Position numbers and translations under genes: made by a program
Origin: Onchidella celtica
Lineage: Eukaryota > Mollusca > Gastropoda > Systellommatophora > Onchidiidae
NCBI GenBank assembly: GCA_963931925.1
Contig: OZ007581.1
Location: 16,394,450-16,458,449 of the forward strand
Direction: 5' to 3'
DNA length: 64,000 nucleotides
In this document: one piece after another, positions 56,101 through 64,000 of the stretch
How the letters are laid out: every line of letters begins with the position of its first letter
Position numbering within the stretch: position 1 is the first letter of the stretch
Notes under the pieces: generated by a model
What the model saw: the letters and a program-made list of their open reading frames with translations, nothing else
Databases searched by the model: none
Told to the model about the DNA's origin: nothing

Positions 56101-57040
56101 TGGATGGATAGACGGACGAACTGAAGGATGGGTGGGCGGATGGATGCATGGATGGATAGACGGACGAACTGAAGGATGCATGGATGGAAGGATAGATAGA
56201 CGGACGAACTGAAGGATGGAGGGCAGATGGATGGTTGGATGGATGCATGGATAGATAGACGGACGAACTTAAGGATGGAGGGCAGATGGATGGATGGATG
56301 GATGCATGGATAGATAGACGGACGAACTGAAGGATGGAGGGCAGATGGACGGACGGATGGATGCATGGATAGATAGACTGACGAACTGAAGGATGGAGGG
56401 CAGATGGATGGATGGATGGATGCATGGATAGATAGACGGACGAACTGAAGGATGGAGGGCAGATGGATGGATGGATGGATGCATGGATGGATAGACGGAC
56501 GAACTGAAGGATGGGTGGGCGGATGGATGCATGGATGGATAGACGGACGAACTGAAGGATGGATGGATGGATAGACGGACGAACTGAAGGATGGGTGGGC
56601 GGATGGATGCATGGATGGATAGACGGACGAACTGAAGGATGCATGGATGGATGGATAAATGGACGAACTGAAGGATGGGTGGGCGGATGGATGCATGGAT
56701 GGATAGACGGACGAACTGAAGGATGGGTGGGCGGATGGATGAATGGATGGATAGACGGACGAACTGAAGGATGGGTGGGCGGATGGATGCATGGATGGAT
56801 AGACGGACGAACTGAAGGATGGGTGGGCGGATGGATGCATGGATGGATAGACGGACGAACTGAAGGATGGGTGGGCGGATGGATGCATGGATGGATGCAT
56901 GGATGGATAGACGGACGAACTGAAGGATGGGTGGGCGGATGGATGCATGGATGGATAGACGGACGGACTGAAGGATGCATGGATGGATGGATAGACGGAC
57001 GGATTGATAGATGGATGGGCGGACATATGGATGGATAGTT

Positions 57041-57113
57041 GGATGATACATGGATGGGATCAACATTGATTTTCTCGAAAGCTGTATGTTGGGTTTATTT
57101 GAAATTTTGCACG
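57041..57113. repeat. Satellite island, copy 3
   Basis: It has the same sequence and flanks as copy 2, 6.92 kb downstream of it. The preceding ~160 bp, with a doubled GGATGCATGGATGGATGCAT and the variant GGACGGACTGAAGG, also match, so the boundary was copied together with the island. Confidence 0.92.
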
Positions 57114-58906
57114 GATGGGTGCATGCATGGATGGATGGATAGATGGACGAACTGAAGGACTGGTGGGCGGATGGATGGATGGATGGATGGATGGATGGAT
57201 AGATGGATGGATGGATAGATGGATGGATGGATAGATGGATGGATGGATAGACGGACGAACTGAAGGATGGATGGATGGATAGACGGACGAACTGAAGGAT
57301 GGATGGATGGATAGACGGACGAACTGAAGGATGGATGGATGGATAGACGGACGAACTGAAGGATGGGTGGGCGGATGGATGCATGGATGGATAGACGGAC
57401 GAACTGAAGGATGGGTGGGCGGATGGATGCATGGGTGGATAGACGGACGAACTGAAGGATGAATGGATGGATGGATAGACGGACGAACTGAAGGATGGGT
57501 GGGCGGATGGATGCATGGATGGATAGACGGACGAACTGAAGGATGGGTGGGCGGATGTATGCATGGATGGATAGACGGACGAACTGAAGGATGGGTGGGC
57601 GGATGGATGCATGGATGGATAGACGGACGAACTGAAGGATGGGTGGGCGGATGGATGCATGGATGGATAGACGGACGAACTGAAGGATGCATGGATGGAT
57701 GGATAGATAGACGGACGAACTGAAGGATGGAGGGCAGATGAATGGATGGATGGATGCATGGATAGATAGACGGACGAACTGAAGGATGGAGGGCAGATGG
57801 ATGGATGGATGGATGCATGGATGGATAGACGGACGAACTGAAGGATGCATGGATGGATGGATAAACGGACGAACTGAAGGATGGGTGGGCGGATGGATGC
57901 ATGGATGGATAGACGGACGAACTGAAGGATGGGTGGGCGGATGGATGCATGGATGGATAGACGGACGAACTGAAGGATGCATGGATGGATGGATAGATAG
58001 ACGGACGAACTGAAGGATGGAGGGCAGATGGATGGATGGATGGATGCATGGATAGATAGACGGACGAACTGAAGGATGGAGGGCAGATGGATGGATGGAT
58101 GGATGCATGGATAGATAGACGGACGAACTGAAGGATGGAGGGCAGATGGATGGACGGATGGATGCATGGATAGATAGACTGACGAACTGAAGGATGGAGG
58201 GCAGATGGATGGATGGATGGATGCATGGATAGATAGACGGACGAACTGAAGGATGGAGGGCAGATGGATGGATGGATGGATGCATGGATGGATAGACGGA
58301 CGAACTGAAGGATGGAGGGCAGATGGATGGATGGATGGATGCATGGATGGATAGACGGACAAACTGAAGGATGGGTGGGCGGATGGATGGATGGATGGAT
58401 GGATAGACGGACGAACTGAAGGATGGATGGATGGATAGACGGACGAACTGAAGGATGGGTGGGCGGATGGATGCATGGATGGATAGACGGACGAACTGAA
58501 GGATGCATGGATGGATGGATAAATGGACGAAATGAAGGATGGGTGGGCGGATGGATGCATGGATGGATAGACGGACGAACTGAAGGATGGGTGGGCGGAT
58601 GGATGCATGGATGGATAGACGGACGAACTGAAGGATGGGTGGGCGGATGGATGCATGGATGGATAGACGGACGAACTGAAGGATGGGTGGGCGGATGGAT
58701 GCATGGATGGATAGACGGACGAACTGAAGGATGGGTGGGCGGATGGATGCATGGATGGATGCATGGATGGATAGACGGACGAACTGAAGGATGGGTGGGC
58801 AGATGGATGCATGGATGGATAGACGGACGGACTGAAGGATGCATGGATGGATGGATAGACGGACGGATTGATAGATGGATGGGCGGACATATGGATGGAT
58901 AGTTGG

Positions 58907-58979
58907 ATGATACATGGATGGGATCAACATTGATTTTCTCGAAAGCTGTATGTTGGGTTTATTTGAAATTTTGCACGGA
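58907..58979. repeat. Satellite island, copy 4
   Basis: Same as copies 2 and 3, 1.87 kb after copy 3. Downstream the satellite degenerates into plain GGAT/AGAT repeats with TTAATAGATGG interruptions before ending at 59370. Confidence 0.92.
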
Positions 58980-59370
58980 TGGGTGCATGCATGGATGGAT
59001 GGATAGACGGACGAACTGAAGGACTGGTGGGCGGATGGATGGATGGATGGATGGATGGATGGATAGATGGATGGATGGATAGATGGATGGATGGATAGAT
59101 GGATGGATGGATTAATAGATGGATGGATGGATGGATGGATGGATGTATAGATGGATGGATGGATTAATAGATGGATGGATGGATGGATGGATGGATGGAT
59201 GGATAGATTAATAGATGGATGGATGGACAGATAGATGGATGGATGGATAGACGAACGGATTGATAGATGGATGGGCGGATATATGGAAGGATGGATGGAA
59301 AGATAGATGGATGGATGGATAGACGGACGAACAGAAGGATGGATGGGTGGATGGATGGATGGATGGATGG

Positions 59371-59600
59371 ACTTGTCAACCAGCCTCGAGAGCCTTCAAC
59401 ACCAAGTTCTCAGGCTACAAAGGAAGAGACAGACCACGCAAAATATGGACTGAAGGAGTCAAACGAACCCTGAGAAACAACATCTCAGTTGATAGAGAGG
59501 CAGAGTTGGCCTACCATAAAAAAAACTGCATCTTCCCTCGACGCTCAACGGCAACAGAGGATGAACGATCACAATCACAATCAATCAAGAACATCAGGTC
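59371..59600 (+). mobile_element. LINE-like ORF2 tail fragment at satellite edge
   Basis: The frame reads [20 protein letters not shown] then TLRNNISVDREAELAYHK, resembling the GRGRPRKTW...VK..L...GIS..EAE.LA end of LINE reverse-transcriptase ORFs. The final aromatic/Arg residues of the family are not evident and the frame then loses similarity. It adjoins the last GGAT repeat directly. The family assignment is an inference from short motifs. Confidence 0.45.
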
Positions 59601-59609
59601 TCGGCCTTC

Positions 59610-60086
59610 GATCTGGTTCTAGGAGAGAGGAGGGTAGTAGCCGAGACACAGGATACCGAGACGGTTCAATTCGTAAACTTCCGTCCGTCGACTTGCGCGC
59701 GTACCATCCATGCCAACAGCGCAACAATTTGCACCATACCCCTTCATAATTGAACGAAAAAGGCAAGTACCACAAAGCTCTGTAAGTAGTACTCACCATG
59801 TTTTATACGCGCGCAAGTTGTGGATATATAGTGAAAGAAGGAATGGCCCGCCTTGGTACTCTGTGACTCGGGTTGAAAATTATAGGCCTAAGTTCGCTGA
59901 TTTCAAAGTGCCGACTCTCTTTGATCTCGTTTTTTTTGTTGTTTTTTTTTGTTCGGGAGTTCCTTTTGAGGCATACACAACTCTGGACGTAATTGCACTT
60001 TTGGGAAGGGGGAGGCGTAAAAAGGAGGGAGTGTGTGGTGGGTGGGTTGTGGGGGGGGAAGGGGTGTCAGATACGTTTTTTGTTTC
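59610..60086. other. Intergenic, no recognised feature
   Basis: Includes G-rich and T-rich runs. The plus-strand open frame 59710-60132 shows no motif I recognise and overlaps low-complexity GGTGGGTGG sequence. Confidence 0.5.
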
Positions 60087-60092
60087 TTTATT
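60087..60092 (-). terminator. Poly(A) signal for the acidic/Arg-rich-tail gene
   Basis: AATAAA on the minus strand about 300 nt beyond the stop codon at 60394. Position and strand fit the end of that transcript. Confidence 0.5.
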
Positions 60093-60393
60093 GTTAAGGC
60101 AAAGACAGGGTGGAGAGGGTGGACTTCATTAAATCGAACGATCCTCTGATCTAGATTTCTAAAAATAATTCAGAAGCGAATAATCTGGATTGATCCATTT
60201 ATCTGGATATTATCCGAATACAAATCTGGGCTCTCGTCCAGCACCACTGGGTATCCCATGTCTCGGGCATTAGCCTGTTCTTGAGCAAGGGACACAACTA
60301 CAAAAAAAAGCACTTTTAAATTTTTAAGGATGAGTTACCTTTTCATAGTTAATGCTTCCTACTGTGTGTTGATGAGTGATGTAGTGTTAGCTA

Positions 60394-60623
60394 TTAGTAG
60401 ATGTTGTGTTTAGTGGACGAGGTGCTGGGGGTCTGCGTGGAGGCGTCAGGCCCGTCGGTCTTCCGCCGTCGACGTCGGTAAGGCGCGTGACGTTCATGCC
60501 TGATCTCTTCCCAGTCATCTATCTCGTCATCGTAGTCTTCCTCCTCATCCTCGTCGTCCTCCCTCAGCTTGACGTCACTGAAATGACGGGATTTCCGCCG
60601 TTTTCGAGTTCCCGGCCACAGAC
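60394..60623 (-). CDS. Last exon, acidic then Arg-rich tail
   Basis: The acceptor ACTCAGTCTCAG precedes GTCTGTGG. Two bases complete a codon with the upstream exon, and 75 residues follow to the stop at 60394. GC content is clearly higher than the flanks, and a minus-strand AATAAA follows about 300 nt later. The plus-strand open frame 60406-60627 is its shadow. Confidence 0.65.
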
Positions 60624-61508
60624 CTGAGACTGAGTAGGTGTTCAAAAGTGCCAGATGTATACCGCGCTAGGAATGAGCTTCATCTATGCTGCATGAAGTT
60701 GCATTAAACAAGACTTTCACTTGGTAGATATCGAGGACCGATTTGTAAAAGATCGTAACTGATTTTTATAAACTTTTCAGGAGAAGCAAAAAAACTGAAC
60801 AGCTTTCTTTATCAGACTTGATAATTGTAATATTAAAAGAAATAACAACAACATTATTATAACCCTTAGTTTTAAGAATTTAACCCCCAACTTAAAGCAA
60901 GGGCTACAAGCATGCCAAATGTCTCAAATTAAAAAAAAAATCGAGTTACGATAGTTCATCATGAGCCCTTCCATATAACCGGCACACAAACCAACAAATT
61001 TCACTGCAACACTAACTTCTTGTTTCCTTATTTTCTTTCACAAAGACAGACACTTTGTAATTTAATTTTTGTTTTAAAGAACATGGAAAAAGCTGTAGAG
61101 TCTGGCATAAAGTGTGAATCTGCCCCCCCCCCCCCCCACCCCCCATTTTTTAATTTTTGAAAAATATATTGCACAAAACTCCATGTCAGCGACAAAAAAA
61201 GTAAGTTCTACAATTCGTTTAGGGGCTATCCATAAATTACATATGCCTGGAGGAGGGGGTGCCCCACCCTACAAAATCGAGCCAACATACTTTATGGATA
61301 GCGCCTTAGTACATGAAATCTTTCGGTGTTTGGCTTCACCTTTTTAAATGGGAGACAAGCTTGGACAACACTGAAACTGTCATTAACAACGAGTTGCCAA
61401 CCTTGAAGTTGAATTAAAAACCTACCTGTACCCATGTTTGGATCGTCTGCTTCGTATAACGGGTCAAAGGATGTGATAGTTATCGATTCCCTATGATAGG
61501 GGATAACG
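60394..61508 (-). CDS. C-terminal two exons of an unidentified gene, 5'-partial
   Basis: 61508-61426 and 60623-60394 join across GT-AG sites in matching phase (one base plus two), coding for 103 residues to a stop. The visible protein reads VIPYHRESITITSFDPLYEA, DDPNMGTGLWPG, a basic RKRRKSRHF patch, a long Asp/Glu run (REDDEDEEEDYDDEIDDWEE), HAPYRRRRRK, and ends DASTQTPSTSSTKHNIY. The FDPLY word resembles NPxY-type sorting or adaptor motifs, so a cytoplasmic receptor tail is conceivable, but this is speculation. The alternating acidic and basic blocks are probably disordered. Upstream exons should lie on the minus strand beyond 61508. I found none that is convincing up to 64000. Confidence 0.62.
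61222..61305. mobile_element. MITE with GGGGCTATCCATAAA ends, copy 2 (short)
   Basis: The left end GGGGCTATCCATAAATTAC and the reverse complement of the right end, GGCGCTATCCATAAAGTA, are inverted repeats. The flanks are TTA at 61219-61221 and TTA at 61306-61308, a 3-bp TWA-type duplication typical of PIF/Harbinger elements (established for that superfamily). At 84 bp it is almost only the two ends. It lies in the intron of the minus-strand gene. Confidence 0.7.
61426..61508 (-). CDS. Penultimate exon, 83 nt
   Basis: The acceptor TTTTTTTCCTTCGATTTCAG has a strong polypyrimidine tract, and the donor is ACAG/GTAGGT. The exon contributes 27 full codons (VIPYHRES...NMGT) plus one base on each side. 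The downstream phase matches the last exon exactly. Confidence 0.6.
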
Positions 61509-61639
61509 CTGAAATCGAAGGAAAAAAACGCTCGTAATCGCATTGACATCTCAGAATATTATTATTACATCATTTTAGTGGCGCAATTGAAAAATCACTA
61601 ATATTTCGCTGTTTAAAGAAAACTAAAAAAGATTTATTA

Positions 61640-61670
61640 TTAACACACCCCCCCCCCCCCCACCACCACC
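61640..61670. repeat. C run and (CCA)n
   Basis: About 16 consecutive C followed by CACCACCACCAC. A similar C run occurs at 61123-61136. Confidence 0.85.
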
Positions 61671-62004
61671 ACTATAATACATTTTTAAAGTTTACAATTT
61701 TGTTATACATTGAATTTAGACTGAACAATGTCAGTGATTAGCTCCGCAGATCACGCAAAAGATCCTCTCGTACAGGCAATCTCAAACTACCCCTTGGCCA
61801 GTTTCGCTTTATTTACCTTTTAAGTCGCAAATAGCATTGGGAAAGGGAGGGGGGGGGGCAATTTCGTGGCTTTTTTTTGTCTTTTTAACAAAGAAACAAT
61901 AGCAAATACACAAAGCCCAAAAAATCCCACGATCTTTCAAAAAAACAACAACAAAAAAAAACGCCAAGATCCCAAGGTAAATTCCCAAAATACATGTAGC
62001 CTAG

Positions 62005-62369
62005 CACAGACTAATCAATTAACCAGACTGGAAACACCAGCTTCGGGCTGTGTCGTTTTTTACGGAATTTCCCGAGCGACGACTGTATAACCAACATGGC
62101 CGCCGCTCGGGAAATTCCGATTCTAGTTCTATCTGCAGTAGAAATTTCTTTTCATTTGTCAAGATTGGTTGTACATGCATTAATTTCTTGGTGCGGAACC
62201 AAACTTCCGCGTTCAGTAGGCGCGTCAAAATGGTGTCATTCAAAATTGTAGCTATGCTGAAGCGTCGGTCGCTACCTTAAACCTAATATGGCGGATGGTT
62301 CATGACCGTTCGCTGTTTTGTGACGTCACACTATGGGATCATCCAGTCTGGTTAATTTATTAGTCTGTG
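62005..62369 (+). mobile_element. MITE with CACAGACTAATNAATTAACC ends, copy 1
   Basis: The left end CACAGACTAATCAATTAACC (then AGACTGG) and the right end GGTTAATTTATTAGTCTGTG are inverted repeats of about 27 bp. The 365-bp element has an internal inverted repeat formed by GGAATTTCCCGAGCG and CGCTCGGGAAATTCCG around AACATGGCCGCC. A reverse-complement copy lies at 63644-63995. It has no coding capacity; the short open frames inside are incidental. No clear target duplication is visible. Confidence 0.85.
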
Positions 62370-62929
62370 TAACGTACCAACCGCTTGGGAAAAATCTCAA
62401 GTACGCACAACGCTGGATGTGGTCTATCTATCGACCACGGGCAGAGCCCTGACAATCTATATCATCTAGATCTATATTTTCCATGATCGCACCCATATAT
62501 GATTGGCACTGAATGAGTTAACGTGAGATAATGCGGATTTAAGCATGATTTGAAAACACAAGAGAGTGGGATTAACGAGACGGTAAAAAGATTTAAATAT
62601 TATCGTATTGCGAGTTTCGTTCTTGTTTGATCTATCTCCAATTTCTGAAAAGAAAAGAAAACATGGAAATCCTTTAATATGTAGATGATGCATAACAAAT
62701 CGACACTTTGACACCTGTTTAAAATGCGTTGTGACACTTTCCATGCTATTCCACAGTTCCAATTTATTCTAATTCCTTATCACAATGCTAGAGCCGCAAA
62801 TGTTTAACGTCTAACTTCTCAATCGTGCAAAAAGTGAAGTTGGAACAAAGGAGAACTCTAAGATTGCGATGGAAGGGCTCAGTTCTGACAGTGTGATCGT
62901 GTTTGTGAGCAATGTTCTTACTTGCTGGT

Positions 62930-63075
62930 AATGTTGTGTGAGCAATATGCGTGTGTGTGGTATGTTAAAGGCCTGTAGGTCTTAGATATTGTATTTACTG
63001 TTGTACTGTTAATGATGCTGTGACAACAAATTTTCTGGCAACAGTATAATAAAGTTATATCTTATCTTATCTTGT
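62930..63075 (+). mobile_element. Possible retroposon 3' tail
   Basis: The sequence ends in AATAAAGTTATATCTTATCTT ATCTT-type short repeats at 63045-63075. Such a (TATCT)n-like terminus after an AATAAA-like word is common at 3' ends of non-LTR retroposons. No upstream coding part or A/B boxes were recognised. Confidence 0.35.
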
Positions 63076-63179
63076 CTCTTATTAATTTGTAAAATACGTT
63101 AGTGCTTTTACTTTTTATTTGTGTTATTGTCGAGCAGTGGTGTTGTACAAACCATTATTGTCATTAATACTATTATTAC

Positions 63180-63445
63180 TAACATTCATATTGTTATTGT
63201 GACATCATTGTTGCTGCTGTTGATTTACTCCTGTGATTGTTGCCATTCGCGTTGATCATCTTCTTTTATAGCACTCTAAAGCAGTGGACTGTAATGTTGC
63301 TGTTGTTGTCGACGATGATGATGTTGCAATTGGTGAAGATGATGATGATGACACTGCTGATGTTATTGTTGTGATGGTAATGATTATGTTCTTATTATTG
63401 TAATGATGATGTTGTTGTTGTTGTTGCTGCTGCTGCTGCTGCTGC
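63180..63445. repeat. Trinucleotide-rich tract with (GCT)n
   Basis: Interspersed GTT, GAT and GCT triplets, ending with a pure (GCT) run at about 63426-63444 after (GTT)n. The minus-strand Gln/His open frame at 63256-63447 is an artefact of composition. Confidence 0.75.
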
Positions 63446-63643
63446 ACTTGTGATCATTCCATCTCTATCTACCGGTGTTTCTTGTCTTGTTTTTTCTCAG
63501 GGCTAGTGAAGCAGCGAGTCAAGTGAAGTAGTTTAACTTCATACTCATAGTCATAGTCCACTCAGTAGGGCCGTTTTGCGTCGGTTAACATTATACTCCA
63601 CAACAAAAGGGATAATACAACCTTCATTCAGTGAGTTATGGGC

Positions 63644-63995
63644 CACAGACTAATAAAATACCCAGACTGGATGATCCCATTGTGTGACGTCACAAAACAT
63701 TGAAAGGTCATGAACCATCCGCCACATTAGGTTTACGGTAACGACCGACGCTTCAGCATAGCTACGATTTTGAATGACACTGAAACGCGGAAGTTTGGTT
63801 CCGCACCAAGAAATTAATACATGTACAACCAATCTTGACAAATTATAAAAAGAAATTTCTACTGCAGATAGAACTAGTATCGGAATTTCCCGAGCGGCGG
63901 CCATGTTGGTTATACGGCCACCGCTCGGGAAATTCCGTAAAAAACGACACAGCCCGAAGCTCGAGTTTCCAGTCTGGTTAATTTATTAGTCTGTG
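63644..63995 (-). mobile_element. MITE with CACAGACTAATNAATTAACC ends, copy 2 (inverted)
   Basis: It is the reverse complement of 62005-62369 along its whole length (352 bp), with ends CACAGACTAATAAAATACCC and GGTTAATTTATTAGTCTGTG. The left flank GTTATGGG and the right flank beginning GTTAT at the window edge could be an 8-bp target duplication whose last bases lie outside the window. Confidence 0.85.
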
Positions 63996-64000
63996 GTTAT

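Larger units (their letters stand above)
45120..59370. repeat. 14.25-kb GGAT-derived satellite with higher-order structure
   Basis: Nearly all of it is built from tetranucleotide words ending in one shared cap, GGATAGACGGACGAACTGAA. Distinct unit types are: 48 bp (with GGATGGGTGGGCGG), 59 bp (GGATGGAGGGCAGATGG, one base short of a multiple of four), 36 and 40 bp (GGATGCATGGATGG, with or without a second GATA) and 32 bp (plain GGAT). A marked 59-bp variant carrying GACTGACG recurs ten times, at 45915, 46610, 48290, 49442, 50876, 51563, 53496, 55224, 56376 and 58177. The order of unit types between these marks repeats, with spacings of 1680 and 1152 (twice), which is higher-order periodicity. 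Four non-repetitive islands interrupt it. All three minus frames of the common units lack stop codons, which explains frames of thousands of codons. I see no evidence that it is coding. Confidence 0.97.

Noticed and set aside
45991-58902. Plus-strand frames of [15 protein letters not shown] type
   Set aside because: The 48-bp unit is 16 codons and one plus frame lacks stops, so periodic frames are expected. They break wherever 59- or 40-bp units occur.
45120-59370. Telomeric or centromeric identity of the GGAT satellite
   Set aside because: The units do not match TTAGGG-type telomere repeats and flanking genes are close. A centromeric role cannot be judged from one 14-kb array.
62050-62280. 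Small open frames within the inverted MITE copies (also 63650-63904)
   Set aside because: Both copies are non-coding MITEs. The frames differ between copies and have no conserved product.
62472-62762. Possible upstream exon of the acidic-tail gene (strong acceptor TTTTCTTTTCTTTTCAG near 62652)
   Set aside because: No plausible donor follows in the open frame and the phase to 61508 cannot be satisfied convincingly.

Overview
This is animal nuclear DNA, not microbial. Genes are split by GT-AG introns of 0.6 to 10 kb, and much of the rest is AT-rich sequence with short DNA-transposon relics, LINE scraps and satellites. The DYRK1 protein keeps motifs shared with human DYRK1A up to its last residues, and the repeats look like those of marine invertebrates, so a non-vertebrate bilaterian is likely. 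I cannot name the species.

Layout. (1) Positions 2-23792, plus strand: eight exons of a DYRK1A/minibrain-type dual-specificity kinase, with the 5' end outside the window. They join in phase into 854 codons plus a stop: DYRK-homology box, complete kinase domain and a long Ser/Gln/His-rich tail. The introns hold MITE-like elements, a 51-bp minisatellite and microsatellites. (2) 23793-38000: about 14 kb with no convincing coding exon, probably DYRK1 3' UTR followed by intergenic DNA, with two minisatellites and several MITEs. (3) 38472-42630, minus strand: a two-exon gene for a 458-residue, 31-cysteine intracellular protein built from about six diverged copies of a motif I do not recognise. Its intron holds a (GATA)n block, a tRNA-like SINE, a LINE tail and a piggyBac relic with a MITE inside it. 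(4) 45120-59370: a 14.25-kb satellite made of GGAT-derived units (32, 36, 40, 48 and 59 bp) that share one 3' cap, arranged in higher-order blocks and interrupted four times by the same non-repetitive ~73-bp island. Its very long open frames, one of 3328 codons, follow from the repeat and are not genes. (5) 60394-61508, minus strand: the last two exons of another gene, ending in an acidic then Arg-rich tail, whose 5' part I could not find. (6) 62005-63995: two inverted copies of one 350-365 bp MITE flanking a retroposon-like 3' tail.

The three genes show no evident functional link. The kinase is the only one with a known role. The features most likely to be undescribed are the cysteine-rich repeat protein and the architecture of the GGAT satellite.
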